Position numbers and translations under genes: made by a program. Below, piece after piece: positions 15,140-22,869 of a stretch of DNA of 64,000 nt (position 1 is its first letter; every line of letters starts with the position of its first letter). The DNA lies in contig JADLGO010000023.1 in assembly GCA_020849275.1 (NCBI GenBank), forward strand, positions 22,611-86,610, given 5' to 3'. The stretch is from Chthonomonadales bacterium. GTDB lineage: Bacteria > Armatimonadota > Chthonomonadetes > Chthonomonadales > CAJBBX01. Below the pieces are notes generated by a model that made no database searches, was not told the DNA's origin, and saw nothing but the letters and a program-made list of their open reading frames with translations.

Positions 15140-16686
15140 CGGATCTCGTCGGGCCGGCCGATGAGGCCGGCGATCTCCCGGAACACCCCGTCCTGGCCGA
15201 AATCGTCGGTCAGCACCCACCGCCCCTTGCCCTCCGGCCTCACCAGCACGCCCTCGCGCCACTCGTCGAACCCTTTGCGCCGCATCAGCGGCCCCCAGCC
15301 TACGCACACCGCGCCCTCGCGCACGCAGCGGCGCAGGGCCTCTATCGTCTCGGCGCTCAGATCGACCCCCGTGGCGAACAGGAGCGGGATGCCCTTGAGG
15401 AGCGCGTAGTCGGCCGTGTGGTCGTAGACGACGACCCCGTTGAGCGGCGTCCAGAAGGTGTGGATGCCCGACTGCACCGGGCGGGCGTGCAGGTTGAGCG
15501 CCACGCCGGGCCGCGGCGGACGGCCCTGGCCGGCCAGGGCGTGGTAGCCCTTGAACCAGGAGATGCCGTCGGCGCCGGTCCGGCCCATCGTCAGCAGGTT
15601 CCAGATGCCGAACCAGGCCTCCGTGTCCGGCGTGGAGGGCAGCGTCTCCGAGCCGAACAGGCCGCGCGTGAACCCGGGAGCGTGCCGCTGGCCCCAGCAG
15701 GTGTCGTCCAGTCGCACGATGGCGGCGTTGGGCCGCACGTCGCGGAAGGTCCACGCGCGCGGGTGCGCCGGCAGGTACTCGCGCGTGAACCAGCGCAGCA
15801 CCTCGCCGTGCGCGGTGAGCTGGTAGACCTCCGGCGTGATCTGGGTCATCAGCGAAAACGGGATGCCCTGGCCACCCGCCGGGTAGAGGTTGAACCCGGC
15901 GCCCTCCACGTACACAAGGTCGACCCCGAGCCAGTAGGCGAGCAGCAGGTTGCTGCGGAACTCCTCGGGGGTGTGGCCCGGCACCAGGTCGTAGAACCAG
16001 AGGTCGCAATCGGCCCAGAGGTCGCGGCCGTACTGCCGCGCGGCCCCCATGCCGATAGCCAGGCTGACGGGCGAGTAGAACTCCTTGCAGATCTTCGGGC
16101 AGGGCGTGAAGCCGGCGCGCGCCGCCACGTGCAACAGCACGGGGAACACGTGCGTGGCGACACAGGGGCTCCCGAGCGCCTCGTAGCGATGGCGCAGGCG
16201 CTCGTAGCCGGCCAGTGTCTGGTCGTAGGCCTCGGCGACGCTGCGAAAGGAGCGGTAGTCGGCAAGCGGGTTCGCCCGCTCGAAGTTAAGCAGCCGAATG
16301 TGGGCGAGCTCGTCGAACACCATCCCGCGAAACCGCCCCCGGCGGCCTGGCTCGCGGCCGGCCTCCGCCGCCGCGCGCACGGCGTCCTCGGGCGGGTCGG
16401 CCTCGTAGGTCGCGATGGAGTAGTCGGCGCCGAGCCGGCCGGCCAGGGCGATCATCGCCGGGTTCGTCTCGGAGGCCGGGCGGTCAGTCGACTTAACGAA
16501 GGTCTGAAGGTAGTAGCTGAAGTAACCCACGCCCATGTCGCGCAGGGCGTTCTGGACGGCGGGCGTCACGGGCACCTGGTTGGGCAGCTCGATGCCGACG
16601 GTGAACGGCCGGGCCGGCCCCGCCCCGGCCGGAGCGAGCACCAGGGCGAGCGCGGCGGCGAGCGCCCAGGACAGCGCGAAGCACAC
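15055..16686 (-). CDS. Secreted glycoside-hydrolase-like TIM-barrel protein, unassigned family
   Basis: 543 residues from GTG 16686, seven bases after GGAG. This gives a clean signal peptide (MCFALSWALAAALALVLAPAGAGPA). The mature protein looks like a putative glycosidase barrel. PAMIALAGRLGADYSIATYEADPP and GRFRGMVFDELAHIRLLNFE (D-E near a strand end) come first, then VDLVYVEGAGFNLYP (V-E) and IPFSLMTQITPEVYQLTAHGEVLRWF. The C-terminal part, from about residue 430, has a GATase-like stretch (GIPLLFATGVDLSAETIEALRRCVREGAVCVGWG) and ends in a beta-sandwich-like tail. Catalytic residues are not certain. Several proteins in this window share this style of barrel plus trailing domains. Confidence 0.6.
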   Translation of the reverse strand: MCFALSWALAAALALVLAPAGAGPARPFTVGIELPNQVPVTPAVQNALRDMGVGYFSYYLQTFVKSTDRPASETNPAMIALAGRLGADYSIATYEADPPEDAVRAAAEAGREPGRRGRFRGMVFDELAHIRLLNFERANPLADYRSFRSVAEAYDQTLAGYERLRHRYEALGSPCVATHVFPVLLHVAARAGFTPCPKICKEFYSPVSLAIGMGAARQYGRDLWADCDLWFYDLVPGHTPEEFRSNLLLAYWLGVDLVYVEGAGFNLYPAGGQGIPFSLMTQITPEVYQLTAHGEVLRWFTREYLPAHPRAWTFRDVRPNAAIVRLDDTCWGQRHAPGFTRGLFGSETLPSTPDTEAWFGIWNLLTMGRTGADGISWFKGYHALAGQGRPPRPGVALNLHARPVQSGIHTFWTPLNGVVVYDHTADYALLKGIPLLFATGVDLSAETIEALRRCVREGAVCVGWGPLMRRKGFDEWREGVLVRPEGKGRWVLTDDFGQDGVFREIAGLIGRPDEIRYRFGEHTVVLRRITDNEVAVEVDGRRQ

Positions 16687-16839
16687 GGCACGACTCCAGA
16701 GCGTGGTGGGCGGCCCCGACAGCCGCCCACCACGGAGTACGCGGCGCCGCGGGGCGGTTCCTGCCGCCGCCCGCGCATCGCCGGGCAGTGGCGCAGCAGG
16801 CCGCACCCGGCCATCGGGGTGCACCCCACCGCCGCGGCC

Positions 16840-16863
16840 GGCGGGGCCGCCGGCGGCCCCGCC
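16840..16863. repeat. 24-bp perfect palindrome
   Basis: GGCGGGGCCGCC at 16840-16851 is immediately followed by its exact reverse complement. It lies five bases beyond the distal copy of the direct repeat and may be a terminator for leftward transcripts of the beta-propeller lipoprotein gene. Confidence 0.6.
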
Positions 16864-16868
16864 AGCCC

Positions 16869-16926
16869 CGGCGGTGCTCCGCCGCGCGGCGTCAGGGTCC
16901 CGTTTGCGTTCACCCGGGAGCCCGTG
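16869..16926 (-). repeat. Distal copy of the lipoprotein gene 3' end
   Basis: 58 bases matching 17068-17125 with about ten percent differences, several of them C versus A. On the minus strand it still encodes VNANGTLTP followed by R, like the last residues of the lipoprotein (VNANGTLTPLG). No longer open frame joins it to the gene, so it looks like a remnant of a duplicated blade or gene end. The rest of 16687-17076 shows no convincing gene. Confidence 0.65.
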
Positions 16927-17054
16927 GAAGCCCCGTCCCGGCGCGACGAGCGCGCCTCGCCACTGTTCCGTCAGCGAACCCTGCGAGGAACCACCGGGGC
17001 GCGCTCTGCGCCGGGCCGGACAGGCTCCATGCGCGGTCCGGAAGTCCGCCGGCG

Positions 17055-17066
17055 CCCCCCCCCCCC
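17055..17066. repeat. C12 homopolymer
   Basis: Twelve consecutive C bases just beyond the stop codon of the lipoprotein gene, adjoining the proximal copy of the direct repeat (17068-17125). It is a likely slippage and sequencing-error site. Confidence 0.8.
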
Positions 17067-17076
17067 GCGGCGGTGC

Positions 17077-18882
17077 TCAGCCGAGCGGAGTCAGGGTCCC
17101 GTTTGCGTTCACACGGTAGCCCGTGATCGTATTGCCCAGTTGGTTCGCCGCGTAGGCCCATCTGCCGTCCGGCGAGACGGCAATCGCCACCGGCGTGTTG
17201 CCGGCCGCAACGCTGGCCGGCGAGAGCGGCGTCAGCGTGCCGTTGGCGCTAACGCGGTACTGCAGGATCGTGCCGCTCGCCACGGCGTTCGTCACATAGA
17301 CGTACGGCGCCGCCGGGTGGGCGATGATTCCGTACACGGAGTCGCCCGCGGCCACGCTCGCCGGGCTCAGGGCCGTCAGCGTGCCGTCGATGTTGATGCG
17401 GTACTGCTGCACCGCGCTCACCGTGCCGATGCCGAAGGCGGGCGACTCCGTGGCGTACAGGTAGGAGCCAGTGGAGTCGATCGCGTTGCGGATCAGCGCG
17501 CCGCTGCCGGCGGTGCCAACGGACGTGAGGGAGCCGCCCGCCTCGATCCGGTAGGCACGAATGGCGCCCCCAGGGTTCGCTTGCGAGCCGACCGCGTAGA
17601 CGAATTGCCCGTCCGGGCGCACGGCTACCCCGTTCGTGTGAGCCGGCGCGAACATCCCGCCGACGGAGTCCAGCGTGCCATCGGCTCCCACGGCGAAGGC
17701 GGAGACGCCGTTGCCGCCATTCGCGGTGTAGACGTAGCGTCCCAGGGGATCGGCGGCAATCCAGTTCGGCGTGGTCACCCGGTACTCGGTGATCGATGAG
17801 ACGTTGGGTGGTGAGAGCGGCGTCAGCGCGCCGGTGGCGATGTCGAACTGGTAGACCAGATTGTCGGAAGCGCTCGTCACGTAGGCGGTCGTCTTGCCCG
17901 CGAGAGTGGCGATGGAGGAGGTGCTGCCGCCGGTCGGCACGCTGAAGGGCGTGAGCGGCGTCAGCGATCCGTCGGCGTTCACGGCGTACTGGGCGGTGAA
18001 GCCGGGGGATCCGAAGCCGAGGCCGCCCTGATTGGTGACATACAGCCGCTTGCCATCCGGGCTGAACGCCAGAGCGCTGGGCGTGTTGAGCAGGCTCGGA
18101 CCACCCCCCGAGGTCACGGTGAGCGCCACCTGCGCCATCTGGCTGACTCCGGCCGCGCTGCCCCCGATCGTCAGCGTGAACGCGGCGACTGGCGTGGACG
18201 AGGCCGTCGAAACGGTGAGCGTGCCGGCGGCGCCAGCGACCGTCGGCACGACGGAGGCCGGGCTGACGACGGCGGTTGCGCCGGAGGGGAGGCCGGAGAC
18301 CTGAAGGGGAACGGCGCTGGAGAAGCCGTTGATCGCGGTGAGCGTTACCGAGTAGATGGCCTGCTCGCCCTGCGCCACCGTGCGGGCCGCGGGCGAGACG
18401 CCGATGGAGAAGCTCGGCGCGCCGCCGCTCTGCACGACGAGTGTGACGGCGGCCTCGCGGGTGACTCCGCCGCCCGTGCCGCGCACGGTGAGCGGATAGC
18501 TGCCGTCGGGCGTGGCGGCCCGAACACGGCCCGACCGCGCCACCGCGCCGGAGCGAGGCACATCGCCGGCGGTCACCGTGAGCGTGCTCGTGACGCCGCC
18601 GGACGTCGGGGTCGCCGCGGCCGGCGCGAAGTGGGCGGTGGCGCCCGAGGGAAGGCCCGTGACGCTGAGCGCGACCTGGCTGGCGAAGCCCTTGACCGCG
18701 GTCAGCGTGACCGAGTAGGTGGCCGGCTGACCGGGCGCCACCGTGCGCGTCGCCGGCGAGACCGCCAGATCGAAGCTCGCGCCGCCCCCAACCACCGTAG
18801 GGCTGTACGCGTCATTGCCGCCGCAGCCTGCGAGTAGGGCGGCCGCCGCGCCTGCGGCGAGAACTGCCAACCAGCGTCTCAT
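17077..18882 (-). CDS. Lipoprotein with two Ig-like domains and a lactonase-type beta-propeller
   Basis: 601 residues from the ATG at 18882. The signal peptide ends in a lipobox, LLAGC (C20), so it should be lipid-anchored. Two Ig-like repeats of about 110 residues follow. Both carry the pattern VSPA-x-RTVA-x-G, YSVTLTA, GF, V-GLPSGATA (first about 34-150, second about 155-260). From about 265 a seven-blade YVTN/lactonase-like propeller is seen. Blades contain ADPLGRYVYTANGG, VRPDGQFVYAVG, HPAAPYVYVTN and SPDGRWAYAANQ, with the recurring YR-x-A-x-GTLTPLSPASVAAG linker. No lactonase active site is evident, so binding or scaffold roles are as likely. A regulator gene is divergently transcribed 201 bp upstream. 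Confidence 0.88.
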   Translation of the reverse strand: MRRWLAVLAAGAAAALLAGCGGNDAYSPTVVGGGASFDLAVSPATRTVAPGQPATYSVTLTAVKGFASQVALSVTGLPSGATAHFAPAAATPTSGGVTSTLTVTAGDVPRSGAVARSGRVRAATPDGSYPLTVRGTGGGVTREAAVTLVVQSGGAPSFSIGVSPAARTVAQGEQAIYSVTLTAINGFSSAVPLQVSGLPSGATAVVSPASVVPTVAGAAGTLTVSTASSTPVAAFTLTIGGSAAGVSQMAQVALTVTSGGGPSLLNTPSALAFSPDGKRLYVTNQGGLGFGSPGFTAQYAVNADGSLTPLTPFSVPTGGSTSSIATLAGKTTAYVTSASDNLVYQFDIATGALTPLSPPNVSSITEYRVTTPNWIAADPLGRYVYTANGGNGVSAFAVGADGTLDSVGGMFAPAHTNGVAVRPDGQFVYAVGSQANPGGAIRAYRIEAGGSLTSVGTAGSGALIRNAIDSTGSYLYATESPAFGIGTVSAVQQYRINIDGTLTALSPASVAAGDSVYGIIAHPAAPYVYVTNAVASGTILQYRVSANGTLTPLSPASVAAGNTPVAIAVSPDGRWAYAANQLGNTITGYRVNANGTLTPLG

Positions 18883-19083
18883 CGCGGTTCCCCCCCCCGA
18901 GGGCGGCGCATCGCGGCCGCCCGGTCCTCGTCGCGCGCTTCGCAACGCGCGCCAGGTTAGCGCCACTATAACGGTCGCCCGTTGCCGAGATCGTTGCCGA
19001 AGCGACAGGAGATTCGCCGGGCTGGCGCGAACAGCAGCGTCGACGGCCCGCGGCACGATGCCCTGCGGCTGGAGACCTTCACG

Positions 19084-19797
19084 TTGACCACGACCAGCCT
19101 GCAACTGCGTCTCTACGGCCCCCTGGAGATTCGCGTGGCCGGCGTTACGCCACCCGCCCCGCGTGCACGCGTCGTCCACTGGCTGCTCGGCCTGCTCGCC
19201 CTTCGCGCCGACCGCCCCACCGACCGGGCCTGGCTCGCCTCCCTACTCTGGCCCGACAGCTCGGACGGCCAGGCCCTCTACAACCTGCGCCGGAACCTGA
19301 CCGAGCTCCGAGCCATCCTCGGCACGGAGGCTTGCCGCCTCGCGTCGCCGGACCCTCGCTCCATCCGGCTCGACCTGCGGGACGCCCACTGCGATGCCCT
19401 CGCGTTCGACGACTGCATGTCTCGCCCCGACCGCCCCTCACTCGAGCGCGCGATCGGCCTGTACCGTGGACCGCTGCTGGAGGCCTGCACCGCCGACTGG
19501 GTGCTGCCCGAGCGGCACGCGCGCGAGCAGGTGTACCTGCGGGCGCTCGAGATGCTCGCGGCGCGCTCGGAGCCGCGTGAGGCCGCCGCGCTCCTGCGGC
19601 GCGCTCTGGTGGCCGACCCGACTCGCGAGTCCGTCGTGTGTGCGCTGATGCAGGCGTTGGCCGACGCCGGCGACGCCGCGGCCGTCACCGCCGCCTACCG
19701 CGACTTCCGGCTGCGCCTGCACCGCGAGATGCGCCTCGAGCCGGCGTCGCAGACCACGGAGGCGTTCGAGCGCCTGCGCTCACGGGGCCCTAGGTAG
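19084..19797 (+). CDS. Stand-alone SARP/BTAD-type transcriptional activator domain protein
   Basis: 237 residues from TTG 19084, nine bases after GGAG. The N-terminal 90 residues match the winged-helix DNA-binding domain of AfsR/SARP regulators: LQLRLYGPLEIRVAG, LLGLLALRADRPTDRAWLASLLWPDSSDGQALYNLRRNLTELRAIL. The remainder is the helical BTAD: AIGLYRGPLLEACTADWVLPERHAREQVYLRALEMLA, LLRRALVADPTRESVVCALMQALADAGDAAAVTAAYRDFRLRLHREMRLEP. Larger relatives carry an AAA ATPase and TPRs after this; here the protein ends, as in minimal SARPs. It is divergent from the Ig/propeller lipoprotein, its most obvious target, and 191 bp upstream of the glycosyltransferase gene. Confidence 0.88.
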   Translation: MTTTSLQLRLYGPLEIRVAGVTPPAPRARVVHWLLGLLALRADRPTDRAWLASLLWPDSSDGQALYNLRRNLTELRAILGTEACRLASPDPRSIRLDLRDAHCDALAFDDCMSRPDRPSLERAIGLYRGPLLEACTADWVLPERHAREQVYLRALEMLAARSEPREAAALLRRALVADPTRESVVCALMQALADAGDAAAVTAAYRDFRLRLHREMRLEPASQTTEAFERLRSRGPR

Positions 19798-19988
19798 GGT
19801 CGCGGCCCCCCCCGCGCAGCGCCGTGTGCGCCACGCGCCGATGGAGGAGGGCCGCGGCGAGCGACGACCGCCGGAACGGGTCCACCCCTACGACCGGGCC
19901 GTACGGCGAGACGACTCGCGCGGCGCGGTAAACTATCGACGGAGGACCAGGGTGGACCCGCCGGCCGCCCGGGCTGCTCGCTTGGCGT

Positions 19989-21641
19989 ATGAACATCCTG
20001 CAAGCCATCTCACGCTCGCGCACCTCCGGAGCCGATCAGGCAAGCGCTCGAGCTCCGCGGTCGCCGGTGAGCGTCGCGCCCACCCTGGCCGACCGGTCCT
20101 CGGCGCCGCCGGCACGCCGCGAGACCGCCGCCGCCCTCCTCCTGCTCGGCGCGGCGTTCGTCGTCCATCTCTGGCTGGCGGCCACCATGCCGCTGGCGCC
20201 GGACGAGACCTACTACTGGGAGTGGAGCCGCCGCCCGGCGCTCGGCTACTACGACCAGGGGCCCATGATCGCCTGGTGGATCCGCGCCAGCACCGCGCTG
20301 CTCGGCGCCACGCCGCTCGGCGTGCGCCTGGGAGTGGTGGTGGCCGCGCTCGCCACGCAGGCGCTCGCCTACCTCCTCGGGCGCGACCTGTTCGGCCCGC
20401 GCGCCGGCCTGCTCGGGCTCGTGTTCCTCACCGTCACCCCGCTCTCGCAGGTCGGCGCGACCATCGCCACCTACGATCCCCTGCAGGTGCTCTTCTGGGT
20501 GGCCGCGACCTGGCTCGCCGCCCGCGCGGCCATCGGAGGCCGGCGATGGGCATGGATCGGCATGGGTGTCGCCGTGGGGCTCGGGACGCTCAGCAAACAC
20601 ACCATGGTGCTCTTCGCGCCGTGCCTGCTGCTATTCCTGGCTCTGCCCGCGCAGCGGACCTGGCTGCGGCGGCCGGAGCCCTACCTGGCCGTCCTGGCGG
20701 CGCTGGCGGTCTTTGCGCCGAACCTCTGGTGGCAGGCCCAGCACGGCTGGATGACCTTCGAGCACCTGGTGGTGCTCACAGCAAAGGGCGCCGACCAGAG
20801 CGCGCTGCGGCGCTTCGGCGACTTCGTCGGGTCCCAGGCCGCGCTCGTCTCGCCCCCCTTGTTCTTCGGCTTTCTGGCCGCGCTCCGCCACGCCGCGCGC
20901 GTGCGGCGCGATCCGGGAGGCGATCGCTGGTGGCTTCTCTTCTGCCTGAGCCTTCCGGTGCTCCTGTTCTTCACGGCGATGACGCTGAAGGCGAAGGCGC
21001 AGGCGAACTGGGCGGCGGCGGCCTGGGTGACGCCCGCAGTGGCGTATGGCGCGTGGCTGGCGGCCCCCGGGCGCCGCGTCAGCCGGGCCGCGCGTGCCTG
21101 GACGTGGGCGGCCGGCCTGTTCGCCCTGGGACTCTCCGTGCTGCTGGCGGTGCCGGGCACGCGCCTCCTGCTGCCCGTGCGGTTTCCCGCGCGCTGGGAC
21201 CAGGGGAACAAGCTCTACGGCGGGCCGGAAGTCGCGGCGGCGGCCGACCGCGAGGCCGCGGCCATGCGCGCCGAGGGGAGCCGCCACGTGGTGCCCGGCG
21301 CCGCCACCTACGACATCGCCAGCCGCCTCGCCTTCTACATGCGCGGCCAGCCTCGCACACGCTGCCTTTTCCTCAACACGCGACTCAACAGCTACGTCGC
21401 CTGGAACGACGAGGCCGGCCTTCGCCCCGGCGACGACGCGATCCTCGTGGACGGCAAGGGGCCGGACGACCCGGAGCTGCCGGCCTTCGCGGCGGACTTC
21501 GACCGCGTCGTGCCGGTGCCGAAGCCGGTGGAGGTCTGGCGGCGCGGGCTCTACGACAGCCCGGTGCGCGTCTACTTCCTCTATCGCTGCTACGGCTACC
21601 GGCAGAACCCGGCCGCCGAGCACCCGGCGGAGGGCAAGTAA
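19989..21641 (+). CDS. Glycosyltransferase family 39-like membrane protein
   Basis: 550 residues with about 12 membrane helices. After the first helix (about 46-66) the first periplasmic loop has the DE motif MPLAPDETYYWEWSRRPALGYYDQGPMIAWWIR (D72, E73), the catalytic/metal site of GT39/GT83 (PMT- and ArnT-like) enzymes. These transfer a sugar from a polyprenyl-phosphate donor to protein or lipid A-like acceptors on the outer face of the inner membrane. Other family features are GPRAGLLGLVFLTVTPLSQVGATIATYDPLQVLFWVAATW and FAPNLWWQAQHGW. The C-terminal 170 residues form a soluble periplasmic domain. Acceptor and donor are unknown. Confidence 0.85.
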   Translation: MNILQAISRSRTSGADQASARAPRSPVSVAPTLADRSSAPPARRETAAALLLLGAAFVVHLWLAATMPLAPDETYYWEWSRRPALGYYDQGPMIAWWIRASTALLGATPLGVRLGVVVAALATQALAYLLGRDLFGPRAGLLGLVFLTVTPLSQVGATIATYDPLQVLFWVAATWLAARAAIGGRRWAWIGMGVAVGLGTLSKHTMVLFAPCLLLFLALPAQRTWLRRPEPYLAVLAALAVFAPNLWWQAQHGWMTFEHLVVLTAKGADQSALRRFGDFVGSQAALVSPPLFFGFLAALRHAARVRRDPGGDRWWLLFCLSLPVLLFFTAMTLKAKAQANWAAAAWVTPAVAYGAWLAAPGRRVSRAARAWTWAAGLFALGLSVLLAVPGTRLLLPVRFPARWDQGNKLYGGPEVAAAADREAAAMRAEGSRHVVPGAATYDIASRLAFYMRGQPRTRCLFLNTRLNSYVAWNDEAGLRPGDDAILVDGKGPDDPELPAFAADFDRVVPVPKPVEVWRRGLYDSPVRVYFLYRCYGYRQNPAAEHPAEGK

Positions 21642-21661
21642 ACGCCCGGCCCCGACAGAGA

Positions 21662-22681
21662 TCAGGCCACGGGAGGAACCGGCACCCGCCGGCCCGTTGA
21701 GGCCGACTCGATCGCCCCGAACACCATCGCCAGGCTCTTGATGTTGTCGTGGCACTCGCCCATCGGCGCCGCGCCGGTCTCCAGCGCGCGCAGGAAGTCG
21801 CGGAGCGAGCCGGCGATGCCGCCCGCAACTCCCTCCTCCGCCTCCTCGGTACGCCGCTCGACCTCGGAGTGAAAGCCGGCCGCGGCCGTGACGGTTTCGG
21901 CGACGGGAGCGCCGTGCCCGTCCCAGGTGGCCGTTCCGCGAGGCCCCACGGCGCGCCACTCCGAATCCCACGACGTGTGCCGACCCTCGCCGCACCAGGA
22001 TCCGCGGTAGGTGTACCGGAGGCCCCCGCTCATCTCGAACACGGCGGTGGCGCACGCGTTGCCCCGGTACCAGCTCCAGGGGGGGTTGAACTCCTCGCAG
22101 TAGACGGCGACCGGGTCGGCGTCGCAGAGGAAGCGCGCCGCATCGAAGGTGTGGATCGCCATGTCAAGCACGAGCGGGCTGACCATCTCGTCGCGGAAGC
22201 CGCCGAAGTGCGCCCCGACGTAGAAGTCCGAGTTGAGGATCGCCAGCGGGCCGACGTGAGCCCGGATGAGGCGGCGAAGCGCGTGGATGCGCGCGTCGTA
22301 GCGGCGGCTCTGGCTCACCATGTAGAGCTTGCCGGCCTGCTCGCTGGCGGCGACCATCTGGCGCGCCTCCGCCATGCTGGAGGCCATCGGCTTCTCGCCC
22401 AGCACGGGCAGCCCGGCGCCAAGCGACTGCACGGTGACGTCGTGGTGCGCCTCCGGCACCGTCACGTCCACAACGAAGTCGGGCCGTGCCTCGGCGATGG
22501 CCCGACCCAGGTCGGCCCCGGTGTGCACGTCCACGAAACCGAGCTCCGCGGCGGCCCGCGCGGCCACCTCGGAGCGAAGGTCGACCCACCCGACGACCAG
22601 GACGTCGGGATGCTCCTTCAGGTTGCGGCCCCAGGCGCGGCCCATCCCTCCCGCGCCGACGATGAGTGCCCTGTACGCCAC
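21662..22681 (-). CDS. Gfo/Idh/MocA family oxidoreductase
   Basis: 339 residues, GTG start at 22681 after GAGGAGGAAGG. The Rossmann loop is ALIVGAGGMGRAWGRNL. DVTVPEAHHDVTVQSLGAGLPVLGEKPMASS carries the EKP lysine. In the C-terminal domain, EMVSPLVLDMAIHTFDAARFLCDADP replaces the usual GGG-x2-D-x-G-x-H by LVLDMAIH, keeping the Asp and His. Reaction type: NAD(P)-linked oxidation or reduction of a sugar-like hydroxyl. It is convergent with the glycosyltransferase gene, with only 20 bp between stops, and divergent from the GH51/39-like gene at 22870, which may supply its substrate. Confidence 0.9.
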   Translation of the reverse strand: MAYRALIVGAGGMGRAWGRNLKEHPDVLVVGWVDLRSEVAARAAAELGFVDVHTGADLGRAIAEARPDFVVDVTVPEAHHDVTVQSLGAGLPVLGEKPMASSMAEARQMVAASEQAGKLYMVSQSRRYDARIHALRRLIRAHVGPLAILNSDFYVGAHFGGFRDEMVSPLVLDMAIHTFDAARFLCDADPVAVYCEEFNPPWSWYRGNACATAVFEMSGGLRYTYRGSWCGEGRHTSWDSEWRAVGPRGTATWDGHGAPVAETVTAAAGFHSEVERRTEEAEEGVAGGIAGSLRDFLRALETGAAPMGECHDNIKSLAMVFGAIESASTGRRVPVPPVA

Positions 22682-22869
22682 GGCCTTCCTCCTCGCGCCC
22701 GGTCGGCGCGCCGCGCTCGATGCCCGCCGCCGGTTCGTTCGCCGCGGCCGGCCCGGCCTCCTGTGGGCGATGTGCGCCGGGAGGTGCCGCGCGGACCGCC
22801 GCCGAAGCTAATCTGCGAGGGGCTGCGACCACGGCGGCCCCACGCGATGGAAGGGCCTAGCTTGCCGCC

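Noticed and set aside
16687..17076. Separate small gene in the gap
   Set aside because: Apparent frames are Pro/Arg/Ala-rich with no ribosome site; only the repeat and palindrome are supported.
18889..18898. Run of C bases as a regulatory slippage tract
   Set aside because: It lies just upstream of the lipoprotein start and forms a G-run in the ribosome site; phase variation would need length variation that cannot be seen here.
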